A stretch of 53,309 nt of DNA from NCBI GenBank assembly GCA_004299305.1, contig SCPZ01000044.1, positions 1 to 53,309 on the forward strand, given 5' to 3'. Positions 15,654 to 24,600 of the stretch are shown piece after piece; position 1 is the first letter of the stretch; every line of letters starts with the position of its first letter. The DNA is from Methylobacter sp. (GTDB lineage Bacteria; Pseudomonadota; Gammaproteobacteria; Methylococcales; Methylomonadaceae). Both the position numbers and the translations under genes were made by a program. The notes under the pieces were generated by a model, which saw only the letters and a list, made by a program, of their open reading frames with translations, searched no databases and was not told the origin of the DNA.

Positions 15654-17657
15654 TTAGTCCTTCGTTGCCGAGGCACAGTACGCGATCAATTGAGGTACGG
15701 TGCAGAATTGTCGGGGGGAAAGTCGATGATGACCTTCAATTTCCTCAAGGCAGTTTTGCAAATATCCAAGAAGGTCGTTCCTGATATTGAGCGGCACAAG
15801 CGTTTCCGAAAGCGTATAAGATCGACCTAGACGTAACACTACCGACGCAACCAGTGCAGAGGCTAGTGACTCATTCGCGGATTCTTCGGACAGAAAGTTT
15901 GGATCATTCGAAAGCCACTCATCTCTTCTTGCAAGAACGTGACCAACAACTGCATCGATAATTGGACGATAGGTTTTGCGCCGATCCGAAATTAGGAATG
16001 CCTCTAGGCACAGAGCGGTACATTCCCAATTGGAAACCCAAAGGCCGACGCCACTTCGCCAAAACCCTTCTGGGTCGAGTCTTGTGACGAGCGATTTCAA
16101 TCCAGAGTCGATAACTTCGTCGATGCCTGTCACATCAGGTCTATCGCTTAGGTCAGCCAATCCAAGGCTGACAAGAATACGCGCAGTAACCCAAGGAACA
16201 CGGTATGGATGCCAGCCCCCGGCTGAGTCGGTTGTTGTCGGATTTCGCCCGTAGATCAGGTGCTGAATTGTTGAGTCACGAATGGTGCGCATAAGTCTGG
16301 AGTTATGTCTGGACGCAATTCCTAGTGCTACGCCATACAGGTAGTTTCTATGCATAAGCGCCATATTTACGCTGCTTGCTCGCGTCTTCTGAGTTGCGGT
16401 GAAATACGGATCGCTTCTATCTTCTTCTTCCATTGCTACTCTGATGTGCTGATTCTCTTCAGGCGTTACTAACACTTTGTCATCAAGGAGATCAATCGTG
16501 TCATTGTGCTTGAAGCGGAAGTGAGACAAGAAATTATCAAGCAACAGCCCATATTCATCAGTATCCGTAAGGCGTAGATCATGGGCTAGCGCGACGAGGA
16601 AGTACATAGATGAGAGAGCCTTGACCCACTCCTCATCATTTAGTCCATGCTTTGCAATTTGCTTTCGGCAATGCGCTTGAATCCGATCCTCTGTTGATTG
16701 CATTTGGCTACCAAGAAAATCGGGCGGCACAAAGCTATTTCTAATGACGCCCTTGGGAAGCTGCGCAAAGCATGCCCCTCGTTCAACAAGAACAACATTG
16801 GGCCGAGTATCTACAGTTCTCGGTGTTGCCGGCCTTCGATTTATCGTGTCAACGTCGACGATGAAGAAATCGTCTTTAGGCCCTAAGTTGACTAGTGGCT
16901 GCGGTACCATCTCGGGGGTGCCAAGTTGGCTGGCGAGTTGGTCTGTGTAGAGCATATCCGTCAATCCAAAGAGCGCTGATCGTCCGTCTGCACCACCCTC
17001 AAGAACGTTGTTTGCGTAGAAAACGTAAACCCCGTGGGCATGGTCTTCAACATCAATGTCAATTCGCTTGTAGTACTTGCGGGAATCTCTCTGAAAGGAA
17101 ATTACAAACAGCGCATCCAACTCGCCCAAGGGGAGGAGGCTCTTAACGTCGTCTTTCAGGTAATCGGAGCAAATCAATACTCCGAATGTTCCGATTGGTG
17201 TGTTGGTGAATTTCGTGACTATCTTGCCCGAAATTAGACCATCGCCCTTCTGTGGGGAGACTTCCGCCGGTGCGGGATGTATTTTCTCGACGTAGTGTTG
17301 CTTCCCAGACGAAATGATTGGTGAGCGCGAAATATAGCCAGATGATGTTTGAACGTAATGACTTCCACCGATGACGAGGGCGTTTGTCTGACTACTCCAG
17401 GCCACGATTATTGGTATCAGTGATTCAGGTACCGAAAGCTCTGGAAGAACAACGATGTTGCATTTTGTTTCTCGTGCTTTTTCCAGGAAGCTGTTTAGCC
17501 ACGCCGTTGCACGATCTATGTTTGCCAGACCATAGAGCTGGTTTGGTTGATCCCAATCAGATGCTTCCCAAGCTGGTTGTCCAACCAGTACGCGAACAGT
17601 CGTATGCGTTTCGGATTCAAGCGAAACAGTTTGTGGGCTTAGACTATCCATATGCAT
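15654..17657 (-). CDS. Nitrilase-superfamily hydrolase fused to an alpha/alpha toroid domain
   Basis: A 667-residue two-part protein. Residues about 20-290 are a carbon-nitrogen hydrolase (nitrilase) domain with an intact Glu-Lys-Cys triad: Glu73 (VVLPELSVP), Lys125 (HYVEKIHPAP) and Cys163 (GVLICSDYL). Residues about 440-660 are helical, with recurring aromatic/glycine patches (GGWHPYRVPWVTARIL, GFWRSGVGLWVSNWECTALC, then SLASALVASVVLRL), which resembles the terpene-cyclase/prenyltransferase alpha/alpha toroid. The nitrilase would cleave or transfer an amide or nitrile; the toroid may bind a partner or lipid. No signal peptide. Starts at 17657 or 17651 are equally plausible. It heads the unit with the methyltransferase and serine hydrolase. 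I know no named system with this trio. Confidence 0.75.
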   Translation of the reverse strand: MHMDSLSPQTVSLESETHTTVRVLVGQPAWEASDWDQPNQLYGLANIDRATAWLNSFLEKARETKCNIVVLPELSVPESLIPIIVAWSSQTNALVIGGSHYVQTSSGYISRSPIISSGKQHYVEKIHPAPAEVSPQKGDGLISGKIVTKFTNTPIGTFGVLICSDYLKDDVKSLLPLGELDALFVISFQRDSRKYYKRIDIDVEDHAHGVYVFYANNVLEGGADGRSALFGLTDMLYTDQLASQLGTPEMVPQPLVNLGPKDDFFIVDVDTINRRPATPRTVDTRPNVVLVERGACFAQLPKGVIRNSFVPPDFLGSQMQSTEDRIQAHCRKQIAKHGLNDEEWVKALSSMYFLVALAHDLRLTDTDEYGLLLDNFLSHFRFKHNDTIDLLDDKVLVTPEENQHIRVAMEEEDRSDPYFTATQKTRASSVNMALMHRNYLYGVALGIASRHNSRLMRTIRDSTIQHLIYGRNPTTTDSAGGWHPYRVPWVTARILVSLGLADLSDRPDVTGIDEVIDSGLKSLVTRLDPEGFWRSGVGLWVSNWECTALCLEAFLISDRRKTYRPIIDAVVGHVLARRDEWLSNDPNFLSEESANESLASALVASVVLRLGRSYTLSETLVPLNIRNDLLGYLQNCLEEIEGHHRLSPRQFCTVPQLIAYCASATKD

Positions 17658-17679
17658 AGCGATCAGTGTTGATGGGGGA

Positions 17680-17769
17680 CTCTAACGTAGAGCTAACCGG
17701 GCGCGGCCCAGAAAGCTGAAAAAACAAAACCGCATTATAACCGCGCTCCGGTTGAGCGCCATGTTAGGC
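17680..17769 (-). other. Integron attC site A
   Basis: A 90-base imperfect palindrome bounded by TCTAAC (17681-17686) and GTTAGGC (17763-17769), with inner arms AGCTAACCGGGCGCGG and CGCGCTCCGGTTGAGCGCC. It is about 90% identical to attC B. It lies 3' of the lipoprotein gene (17866-18342) and 5' of the nitrilase-toroid gene, the position expected for the attC of the lipoprotein cassette in a leftward-reading array. Confidence 0.9.
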
Positions 17770-17830
17770 TTGGGTGTTGTTAAATAAACATACGGCGCAA
17801 TACGCAGGCTGCTACCTATAAAAGCTAATG

Positions 17831-17855
17831 GGTGGATTGCTTTGATTAATCCACC
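17831..17855 (-). terminator. Possible terminator of the lipoprotein cassette
   Basis: GGTGGATT (17831-17838) and AATCCACC (17848-17855) form an 8-bp stem ten bases beyond the lipoprotein stop on the minus strand. It is followed on that strand by CATTAGCTTTTA, only a weak T-tract. A short hairpin before an attC would limit read-through to the next cassette. Confidence 0.45.
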
Positions 17856-17865
17856 TTAGACGTTG

Positions 17866-18342
17866 TTATTGCACGAGCAATGGCGCTTTATTCATCGATG
17901 ATTCTAAGGCATCAACTACGCCTTGAACTTTCTCAGGTTTATCATAACCAAGAGTGTCTTTTGGAATACATGCAGCGCTATAAAGCTCAATATTAATGGT
18001 GTTGCCACGGGTAGCAGACGAATTGTTTGTTTGCTCTGCATGTCCCTTGATTTCGGCGGTTACAACATCTGCGGGTGGTTTTATTGTAGTATCGAGTACA
18101 AGTTTGCCACCTTGATCTGCATTAGCGGTGACATTTAAAGTGGTTGTAACCTTACACGGCCAAAGCCCCAGCTTATTTCCGTCAAGTGCTGTTTTCATTT
18201 TTTGAAAGCCCAGGCCGATTGACTCCATAGCTTGATCAACAGTAAGTTTGCTCGGATTGGCTATCTCGTTTGGTGAAAATGCCGCACAAGCTGTGAGCGA
18301 AGAGATTGCAAAAGAAAGTAAAAATGAATGAAAAATACGCAC
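17866..18342 (-). CDS. Cassette lipoprotein, hypothetical
   Basis: A 158-residue protein with a type II signal peptide and lipobox (SSLTAC, Cys19), so it is probably anchored in a membrane facing the periplasm. The mature part has an amphipathic helix (LTVDQAMESIGLGFQKMK), then strands alternating with Thr-rich segments (TTTLNVTANADQGGKLVLD) and two further cysteines. The helix followed by a beta layer vaguely resembles the trypco2 domain, but I would not assign it. It forms one integron cassette between attC B (upstream) and attC A (downstream). Function unknown. Confidence 0.75.
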   Translation of the reverse strand: MRIFHSFLLSFAISSLTACAAFSPNEIANPSKLTVDQAMESIGLGFQKMKTALDGNKLGLWPCKVTTTLNVTANADQGGKLVLDTTIKPPADVVTAEIKGHAEQTNNSSATRGNTINIELYSAACIPKDTLGYDKPEKVQGVVDALESSMNKAPLLVQ

Positions 18343-18366
18343 TGTTTTCCCCTTATTATGGATTGA

Positions 18367-18455
18367 GCCTAACGTAAAGCTAACCGGGCGCGGCCCGGAA
18401 AACTGAAAAATAAAACCGCATTATGACCGCGCTCCGGTTGAGCGCCATGTTAGGC
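18367..18455 (-). other. Integron attC site B
   Basis: An 89-base imperfect palindrome with outer cores GCCTAAC (18367-18373) and GTTAGGC (18449-18455). The inner arms match attC A almost base for base (AGCTAACCGGGCGCGGCC and GCGCTCCGGTTGAGCGCC). It follows the 3' end of the gene at 18525-19025 and precedes the lipoprotein gene, so it closes the cassette carrying the former. Confidence 0.93.
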
Positions 18456-18524
18456 ACGCAAGCATGTAAGCATAATACGAACCGGCTATTGCCCTCCATA
18501 CGGATTGTGCTTTACCGTGTTCTT

Positions 18525-19025
18525 TTACGGTCTCCAGCATTCGAATATATATCTTGTCTGGATTTTACCTAGATCAACTATCCGTGTTTCAGAGTCTTTT
18601 TGCTTTCCTCTGGAACAGCCTGCTGGACATGGGTTTCCAACAGCGTTACCAGCTGTAATCCAATCAGTCTGATGGTCACCACAACTTTGTGTTTCACCAT
18701 AAATAACACTAGTTGGCTTGTTACCACAATATTTTTTCAAGTCATCTAAATTTTGATCGTCATAACATCTTTGTCGTGCCGATTCCAATGCTTCGGCCTC
18801 AGAGTATCCGTAACCTTGATATTGCTTATTAGTATATCCAAAATTCCAAGCAGCTCTTACTGTTATTATTTTTGTATCCATTGGCCATATATCGGTATTT
18901 GCAGATTTTACAGATCCCGTGGATTTCGCAGATGTTTCACATCCAGTTGTGTTCGTAGTCGTTGCACATCCAAAAATAGGTAAAAACACCGTTATAGCTA
19001 TCAAAAGAGATTTATGATTTTTCAT
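18525..19025 (-). CDS. Cassette lipoprotein, cysteine-rich, hypothetical
   Basis: A 166-residue protein with a lipoprotein signal peptide (LPIFGCATT, Cys20). After a Ser/Thr-rich linker comes a domain with about nine cysteines, including RQRCYDDQNL, KKYCGNKP, TQSCGDH, NPCPAGCSRG and the terminal FECWRP. Several pairs probably form periplasmic disulfides. The piece GYTNKQYQGYGYSEAEALES is repeat-like. I recognise no family. It is a single-gene cassette bounded by attC C and attC B. Confidence 0.75.
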   Translation of the reverse strand: MKNHKSLLIAITVFLPIFGCATTTNTTGCETSAKSTGSVKSANTDIWPMDTKIITVRAAWNFGYTNKQYQGYGYSEAEALESARQRCYDDQNLDDLKKYCGNKPTSVIYGETQSCGDHQTDWITAGNAVGNPCPAGCSRGKQKDSETRIVDLGKIQTRYIFECWRP

Positions 19026-19173
19026 TGTTATTTTTTCCTATGGCTGAGGGACATTCGACTTCATTACTGTTCTACTTCGTGATAAGGGTATGGAAAATAT
19101 CCATTTCCAACAGACCGACCAATAACGTTCAGTAACTTCAATAGATTCTGCCATCATTGTCTCCAAAAGAATT

Positions 19174-19296
19174 GCCTAACGTTACGGTAAGGGGCGCGCC
19201 GCTAGCGGAAGCTAAACGAAGCCACCGAACCTTGATAAAAAACCAAACTTCAAAATCGCCAACGGGCGGCGCGTCCCTTTGACCGACTTGTTAGAC
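19174..19296 (-). other. Integron attC site C
   Basis: A 123-base site with outer cores GCCTAAC (19174-19180) and GTTAGAC (19290-19296), inner arms AAGGGGCGCGCCGC and GGCGGCGCGTCCCTTTGA, and a long loop. It is very similar to attC D (same length, same inner loop sequence AACCTTGATAAAAAACC). It closes the GIY-YIG cassette. Confidence 0.93.
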
Positions 19297-19323
19297 TGAT
19301 GGATGAAACCACTTTAATTAACT

Positions 19324-20139
19324 TTAATTTGCATTAAGACCATGTTTCCGTGAAAGAAGTATGCTTTTCCAGTGTGACTCCCTACGTAAAATATCTTCTA
19401 TGCTGGCATGTGTATCGGCTATTTCCAAGATAGAGTAGCGAAAGTGTTTTGCTCTTTCAGGGCCTGAATTATTTAATAGTTTTCGTAGCTCTATGTTTCC
19501 GCCGTGTCCATTTGATACATAGCTTTCCCACCGTTGCCAAATGCCACCTTCACCAGACGCACTACCAACATAAAGCTGACCAGTGGCCGTGTCAGAAATT
19601 AAGTATACGCCAGCAACATTTGATAATGCAGCTCGCCAAGATTCCAATGATTGTTTAAATATTAAGTCAAGCTCTGCTTTAGTGAGGTTTACAGCTTTGA
19701 AGCCAGGAAATTCACTAATTGAAATACGCTCAGAGAAAATTTCACTTAACATCAAATTATTTAACCATTTGTCGGCCTTAAGGTATGACTGCCGACCAGG
19801 ACGAGAAAAAGACACAACTATTCGACCGTTCATTTCTGAACACATTTGATCTTCAATTAATTCATAGTACCAATATTCATACTCTTCATGCCACTTTGGT
19901 GTTACAGAAATATAGACGCCAGCAAAAAGCCAGCGATTAGAACCTGGGAGACTTATTAATGAAACTACAAATTTTCGCTCGAAATTTTTTCGTGATTGCC
20001 AACGTTGCCATTCATCAAATTCACCAGCAAGATAAACATCTATTGGATTTTCCTTACCATTCCATGTTGCAAGATGTATTTTTGATTCTTCTGGTGTAAC
20101 TGTTGGGTTCAAAATTCTGATTAAATCGAATACGAGCAT
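19324..20139 (-). CDS. GIY-YIG nuclease family cassette protein
   Basis: A 271-residue protein with a C-terminal GIY-YIG domain (about residues 172-271): GVYLI (177-181), LYVGSA (189-194), catalytic-type Arg203 (WQRWESY), Glu254 (LRRESHWK) and the closing GLNAN. All key residues are present, so it is probably an active metal-dependent endonuclease. The N-terminal 170 residues are unrecognised and may bind the target; they contain an aromatic patch (EEYEYWYYELIEDQ). It is a single-gene integron cassette. Standalone GIY-YIG proteins of this layout can serve in DNA repair, mobile elements or phage defence, and the sequence does not decide among them. Confidence 0.85.
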   Translation of the reverse strand: MLVFDLIRILNPTVTPEESKIHLATWNGKENPIDVYLAGEFDEWQRWQSRKNFERKFVVSLISLPGSNRWLFAGVYISVTPKWHEEYEYWYYELIEDQMCSEMNGRIVVSFSRPGRQSYLKADKWLNNLMLSEIFSERISISEFPGFKAVNLTKAELDLIFKQSLESWRAALSNVAGVYLISDTATGQLYVGSASGEGGIWQRWESYVSNGHGGNIELRKLLNNSGPERAKHFRYSILEIADTHASIEDILRRESHWKSILLSRKHGLNAN

Positions 20140-20147
20140 GGGCTAAT

Positions 20148-20270
20148 GTCTAACGTTACGGTAAGGGGCGCACCGCTCGCAGGACTTAAACGAAGCCGCC
20201 GAACCTTGATAAAAAACCGGACTTCAAAATCGCCAACGGGCGGCGCGTCCCTTTGACTGGCTTGTTAGGC
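20148..20270 (-). other. Integron attC site D
   Basis: A 123-base site with outer cores GTCTAAC (20148-20154) and GTTAGGC (20264-20270), nearly the twin of attC C. Arms TAAGGGGCGCACCGC and GGCGGCGCGTCCCTTTGA pair around a long loop. It closes the DUF2059 cassette and lies 8 bases before the start of the GIY-YIG gene. Confidence 0.93.
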
Positions 20271-20307
20271 CAAACAGCAACTCGGCGATCAAAATAGACC
20301 GAATTGC

Positions 20308-20853
20308 TTATTTCTTACTGGTTGTTATTGATTTTTTCTTACTACACTTGCATTCGGATGCAACAATTTTAAGCTCTTCAATATATTCCTTGGTTGCCTT
20401 CGCGTAAATTGGCTGTACTTCCTTTTGGAAATGTTCAGTGAACTGAACCATTGTTAGCTTTGTAGCAGCAACATCTTTTTTGCCAAGTTCAGATGTATAA
20501 AACTCAATCAGTTTGTCCAATTCTTCTTCAGTAAAATTCGGGCCATAATACTTAGCCCACACTTCCACTATTTCCTGAGGAGACCAAGGTGCCACTACTT
20601 TTTTCATGTAGCTTTTATATGCATCGGAGAATCGTTTTTTGAACTCTTCGTTTGGATTCAATTGTGACATCATTTGATCTAGGGTTTGCTGCCCCATTTT
20701 TTCACTTTGGACTTTCCCTGATGCAATTTGGGTACTCCACATATCAAGGAGTCCGAGTACCTCCATCAAGACCTTAACTTTCCCCGTATTTGTTTCTGCG
20801 AACACTGAGAAAGGCATTAATGCCACAAGAAAAATTGCTAGCTGTCGTTTCAA
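20308..20853 (-). CDS. Exported DUF2059-like cassette protein
   Basis: A 181-residue protein with a cleavable signal peptide (MKRQLAIFLVALMPFSVFA) and an all-helical mature part resembling DUF2059. The signature region is NFTEEELDKLIEFYTSELGKK (core: FTEEELDKLIEFYTSELGK). The tail is lysine/serine rich with a CKCSKKK motif. The domain occurs in many proteobacterial periplasmic proteins without a known role. It is a single-gene integron cassette between attC E and attC D. Confidence 0.83.
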   Translation of the reverse strand: MKRQLAIFLVALMPFSVFAETNTGKVKVLMEVLGLLDMWSTQIASGKVQSEKMGQQTLDQMMSQLNPNEEFKKRFSDAYKSYMKKVVAPWSPQEIVEVWAKYYGPNFTEEELDKLIEFYTSELGKKDVAATKLTMVQFTEHFQKEVQPIYAKATKEYIEELKIVASECKCSKKKSITTSKK

Positions 20854-20869
20854 TGTTGTCTCCTTATGA

Positions 20870-20991
20870 GCCTAACGTAGAGCTAAGGGGCGTGCCGCTC
20901 ACGGACGCTAAACGAAACCCCAAAGCTTGATAAATTACAAAACTTTAAAACCGCCATGAGGCGGCACGTCCCTTTGAGCGCCATGTTAGGC
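20870..20991 (-). other. Integron attC site E
   Basis: A 122-base site with outer cores GCCTAAC (20870-20876) and GTTAGGC (20985-20991), and arms AAGGGGCGTGCCGC and GCGGCACGTCCCTTTGAG around a long loop. It shares its outer arms with sites A/B (AACGTAGAGCTAA, GAGCGCCATGTTAGGC) and its inner arms with C/D, like a hybrid of the two types. It closes the gene-less cassette to its right. Confidence 0.93.
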
Positions 20992-21204
20992 CAAGAATCC
21001 CGATGAAAAAGCCAAACCACCTTGGACAAAAAGCCTGGACAACGCACTGTAGGCTAAACCAACACAGGACTCGCGGCTTGCCCCGTGCATGACGCAAACG
21101 CATGGCTGACAATAGCAGAACCGCTCACAAACGAAACCTTACCGTAACCACCGAGGCTGATGAAAGCAAGCCAAAGCCAACACATTCATTCCAGAATGCC
21201 TAAC
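20992..21204 (-). other. Gene-less cassette and truncated attC end
   Basis: About 205 bases between attC E and a lone core GCCTAAC (21198-21204) hold no credible reading frame. The outer end AATGCCTAACGTAATG matches the end of the other attC sites (GCCTAACGTA), so this marks the point where this cassette joined a preceding attC or the attI. The rest of that site is missing: a different sequence beginning TGTATACGACA starts at 21209. It may carry a regulatory RNA or promoter, but nothing specific is visible. Confidence 0.6.
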
Positions 21205-21644
21205 GTAATGTATACGACAACTCTGTCGGGTTTCCCCATCTTCTATGTCGTACAATAAATTTTTAATTCAAAAAAAATCTTGTAAATTCAGTTGCTTTTA
21301 TAACACAACGCGACAAGCAGCACAAATAAAAGCGACAGATTTCAAAAACTAAACTCGGCTTGCTGAATCAAAGTCGGCTAGAGTGTCGTATAATCCTATT
21401 TTGTTTAAATTAACCCTTGTTAATTAAGACTATTTATTTATCAAGGCGACACCCATGCCGTTAAATACGACAGAGCCACAACCGGAAAAGCCCGGTAGGG
21501 GCGCATCGCGGCCCATTTCGAAATCTAACTGCGCTGGGTGATCTTTGAAATGGCTCGTACGTTGAAATATTTAAAATAACCGGGTCATTTTGGTATTTAT
21601 AACAACGGGAGCTCCAGCTTGGGAGTTAGTGCAAAAAGGGGGCT
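21205..21644. other. Intergenic region with four TACGACA motifs
   Basis: No gene is seen. TACGACA occurs at 21213 and 21466 on the plus strand and as TGTCGTA at 21246 and 21384 on the minus strand. The first (TGTATACGACAACTC) and third (GAGTGTCGTATA) form a long-range inverted repeat. The TGT start and several short binding-site-like repeats resemble the ends of Tn7/Tn402-type transposons, but no transposase is nearby. The region also separates the PKS operon's 3' end from the cassette array. Confidence 0.45.
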
Positions 21645-24600
21645 TCATTTTCCATCATCGCCAAACCCCAACGCACTAAGCAATTCCGCAGGTAGGCTGC
21701 CGCTTTCCAATAGGGCTTGGGCTTCTTCTTCCGAGATATGTTCCAGTTTGTCTAACCATTGCGCTAATTGCTCTTCGCCGCTTTGTTCTAGCTGTTTTTG
21801 CAGCAACGCTTCGCTTAATTCGGCAATGGTCGGCGCGGTAAAAAACAGTACCAGCTCCACGCCTACTTTGAAGGACTGCTGAAGCCGCGTTACCAGTTGT
21901 GTGGCGAGCAGGGAATGACCGCCCAGGTCGAAAAAATTATCGTGAATACCGATTTTGTCGATGCCCAAAAATTCCTGCCACAATTCCGCCAGAATGGCTT
22001 CGTCCTCGTTGCGGGGCGCTTCGTAAGGGTTGGACAGGTCGGGGCGTTCGTGGCGTCTGCCGACAGCAGGCGTGTCGATTTGGTCTTCCTGTGACCGGCT
22101 AAGCGCCTTCCTGCGGAATCGAGGATCGCTGGTGGCAATGATGATGCAGGTTGCTTCGCCCAAAGCCATCAGGCGTTGGAAGGCGTTGGCGCCTTCTTTT
22201 GGGCTCATTGCGATTTCGGCCAGGGCTGAGTTTATACCGGACTGTTCGCCTTCTTCCTGCCATACGTCCCAGTGTACGACGATCCAGGGATATGCGCCGG
22301 TTTGATTGTGTTGCAGGGCAAACGCTTCCATATAGACGCAGGCGGTAGCATGGGCGGCTTGGCCTATGCCGCCGACTTCTGCTGCCAACGAGGACATCAG
22401 CAGGCAAAATTCGATATTGCGTTGTTCAAGACACTGTTCAAGGGCGTGAAGGCTTTGTTGTTGCGCTTGCCAGTATGTGTCCCGCTCGCTCTTTGGAAGA
22501 TCCTGCATCAGGCCGAACAGGCGCGGATTACTCATGTCGGCGGCATGAATCACGCCGTCAATATGGCCGAAGCGGTTTTCTGCGTGGTTCAATACGGTGT
22601 TGAGGTGATGGCTATCGTAGTGAGCAAGTTGGATTGGCAGCACTTCGCAACCCAGCGTCTCCAGCTCTTGAAGTTGTTGATCGACATGGGTATCTGAGGC
22701 GGATTCCAGCAGGTTTGTGGTGGTCAATACCAGTTTGGCTTGAACCATTGTCGCCACTTGCCGGGCAAACAATAGCCCGATGCCGTCCAGGCCGCCGGTA
22801 ATTACATACACTCCGCCGTTGCGAAGCAGGCACGAGGCCGCTTCGCGCGGGTTAGCCGGACGCACGGCTTCCAAGCTGGGAATCCAACGGTAGTTGCTGC
22901 GCAGGATAACCAGCGGCTCTTGCGCCGGTACGCTCAACTCGTGAGTCAAGCGGGAGGCGAGGCTGTGCAGTTGCCGTTCCGTTGTCGGTATCGCGATGTC
23001 AATAGCGCGGCTGATGAGCTTGGGATATTCCCAGGGCAAGGTGCGCAGTAGCCCGAGTAGCGCCGCTTTGCTTGGATCGATAGGCTGGTCTCCGCCGACA
23101 TCCTGCATGTTGTTGCCAATTACGCTGAGTTCGACAGACTGACCGTGTACTTGTCGGCCCAGCGCCTGGATTAGGGCCAGTAGGCCGTCACAGTAGCGGT
23201 TTAAATCTTTTGCGGCGTGCTCGCTATTGCTGAATGCCGATAAATAGACGATTTGTTGCGGCAGCGCATTTTGTTCTCGTAGCGCTTCCAACAGCGCATC
23301 GAAGTCGGCAGGTTGAGCCGGGTTTACGCTATATATACGATCATGTTGCTGTGCAAAGTTGGGGCCGGGGCGTACTTTGAGCACGGCGCGACCGCTATGC
23401 TCCAGTTCCGTAGCCAGTATGTCGGCTAAGCCGAGTTCATCGGTAAATACCAGCCATGCCGGAGCCGATTCTGCCGCCGGTTGCGGTGTCGGGGGGAGGG
23501 TGGTTGTCCATGAGGGGAGGTAAAACCAGTCGATTGGGTTGGCTTGCCGAGCGCCTGTTGCCGTTTTTGCTGCGGCCGGTTTGCCCGGCTCTATCCAATA
23601 GCGGCGACGCTGAAAAGGGTAGGTCGGCAGCGGCACACGCAAGCGCCGCTCATATCGGTAGAAACCGCTCCAATCAATGCCGATACCGGCCAGCCAAGCA
23701 TCGGCCAAACTGCGCAGTAGGAAACTTTGCGCTCCGCGATTTTCCTGGGCCTGAGGCAGGCTGGATAGACATAAAGGCGGTGTTTGCGTTGATTTGATAA
23801 GGCCCGCCAGACCGCTTAGGGTTCGTCCCGGTCCGACTTCCAGCAGCAAGGTCGATTCGCCTGCCTCCAGCAAATGTTCGAGTCCTGAGCCAAAGCGCAC
23901 CGTATGGCGCAGGTGTTGGAGCCAATAGTCAGGGTTGGTGGCTTCCGCTTCGTTGATCCAGGTTCCGGTCAGGTTGGAGATATAGGGGATTTGCGGCGGC
24001 TTGAATTCAATGCGCCGGAGCAAGGCCGCGAATGGCGCGAGGACAGGTTCCATCATCGCCGAATGGAAGGCATGAGAGGTGTGCAGCAATCTGGGGGCCA
24101 AGCCCAGCTCGCTGAGTTGTTGTTGCAGCGCATCAATCGCCGCTAGCGGGCCTGAAACCACGCATAGCTCGGGACCGTTTACTGCGGCAAGATCGAGAGG
24201 CAGCGCTATTTCGTCCAATAGTGCGAGCAGTGTCGGTTCGTCCATAGCAACGGCCAGCATAGCGCCGACCGGCATGGACTGCATCAGTCGGCTGCGGGTG
24301 GCGACCAGCGTTAGGGCGTCTTGCAGCGACAGCACTCCGGCCAGGCAGGCGGCGACGTACTCGCCGAGGCTGTGCCCGATCATGGCGCGCGGCTGTAAGC
24401 CCCAGCTTAGCCATAATTGGGCCAGCGCGTATTCGATAGTAAACAACGCCGGTTGCGCCAGCGCGGTTTGTTTTAATTGCTCAGCCACTGCTTCGCTTGC
24501 ATTCTCAGCCGGAAACAGCAGAGTGCGGATATCCACGCCCAATTCCGGCGCCAGGATTTTTGCGCATAGATCCACCTGTTTTTGGAACACCGCTTCGTGC

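Noticed and set aside
17866-18342. Trypco2 domain in the cassette lipoprotein
   Set aside because: The helix plus beta pattern is suggestive but no diagnostic residues were recognised; a profile search would be needed before naming it.
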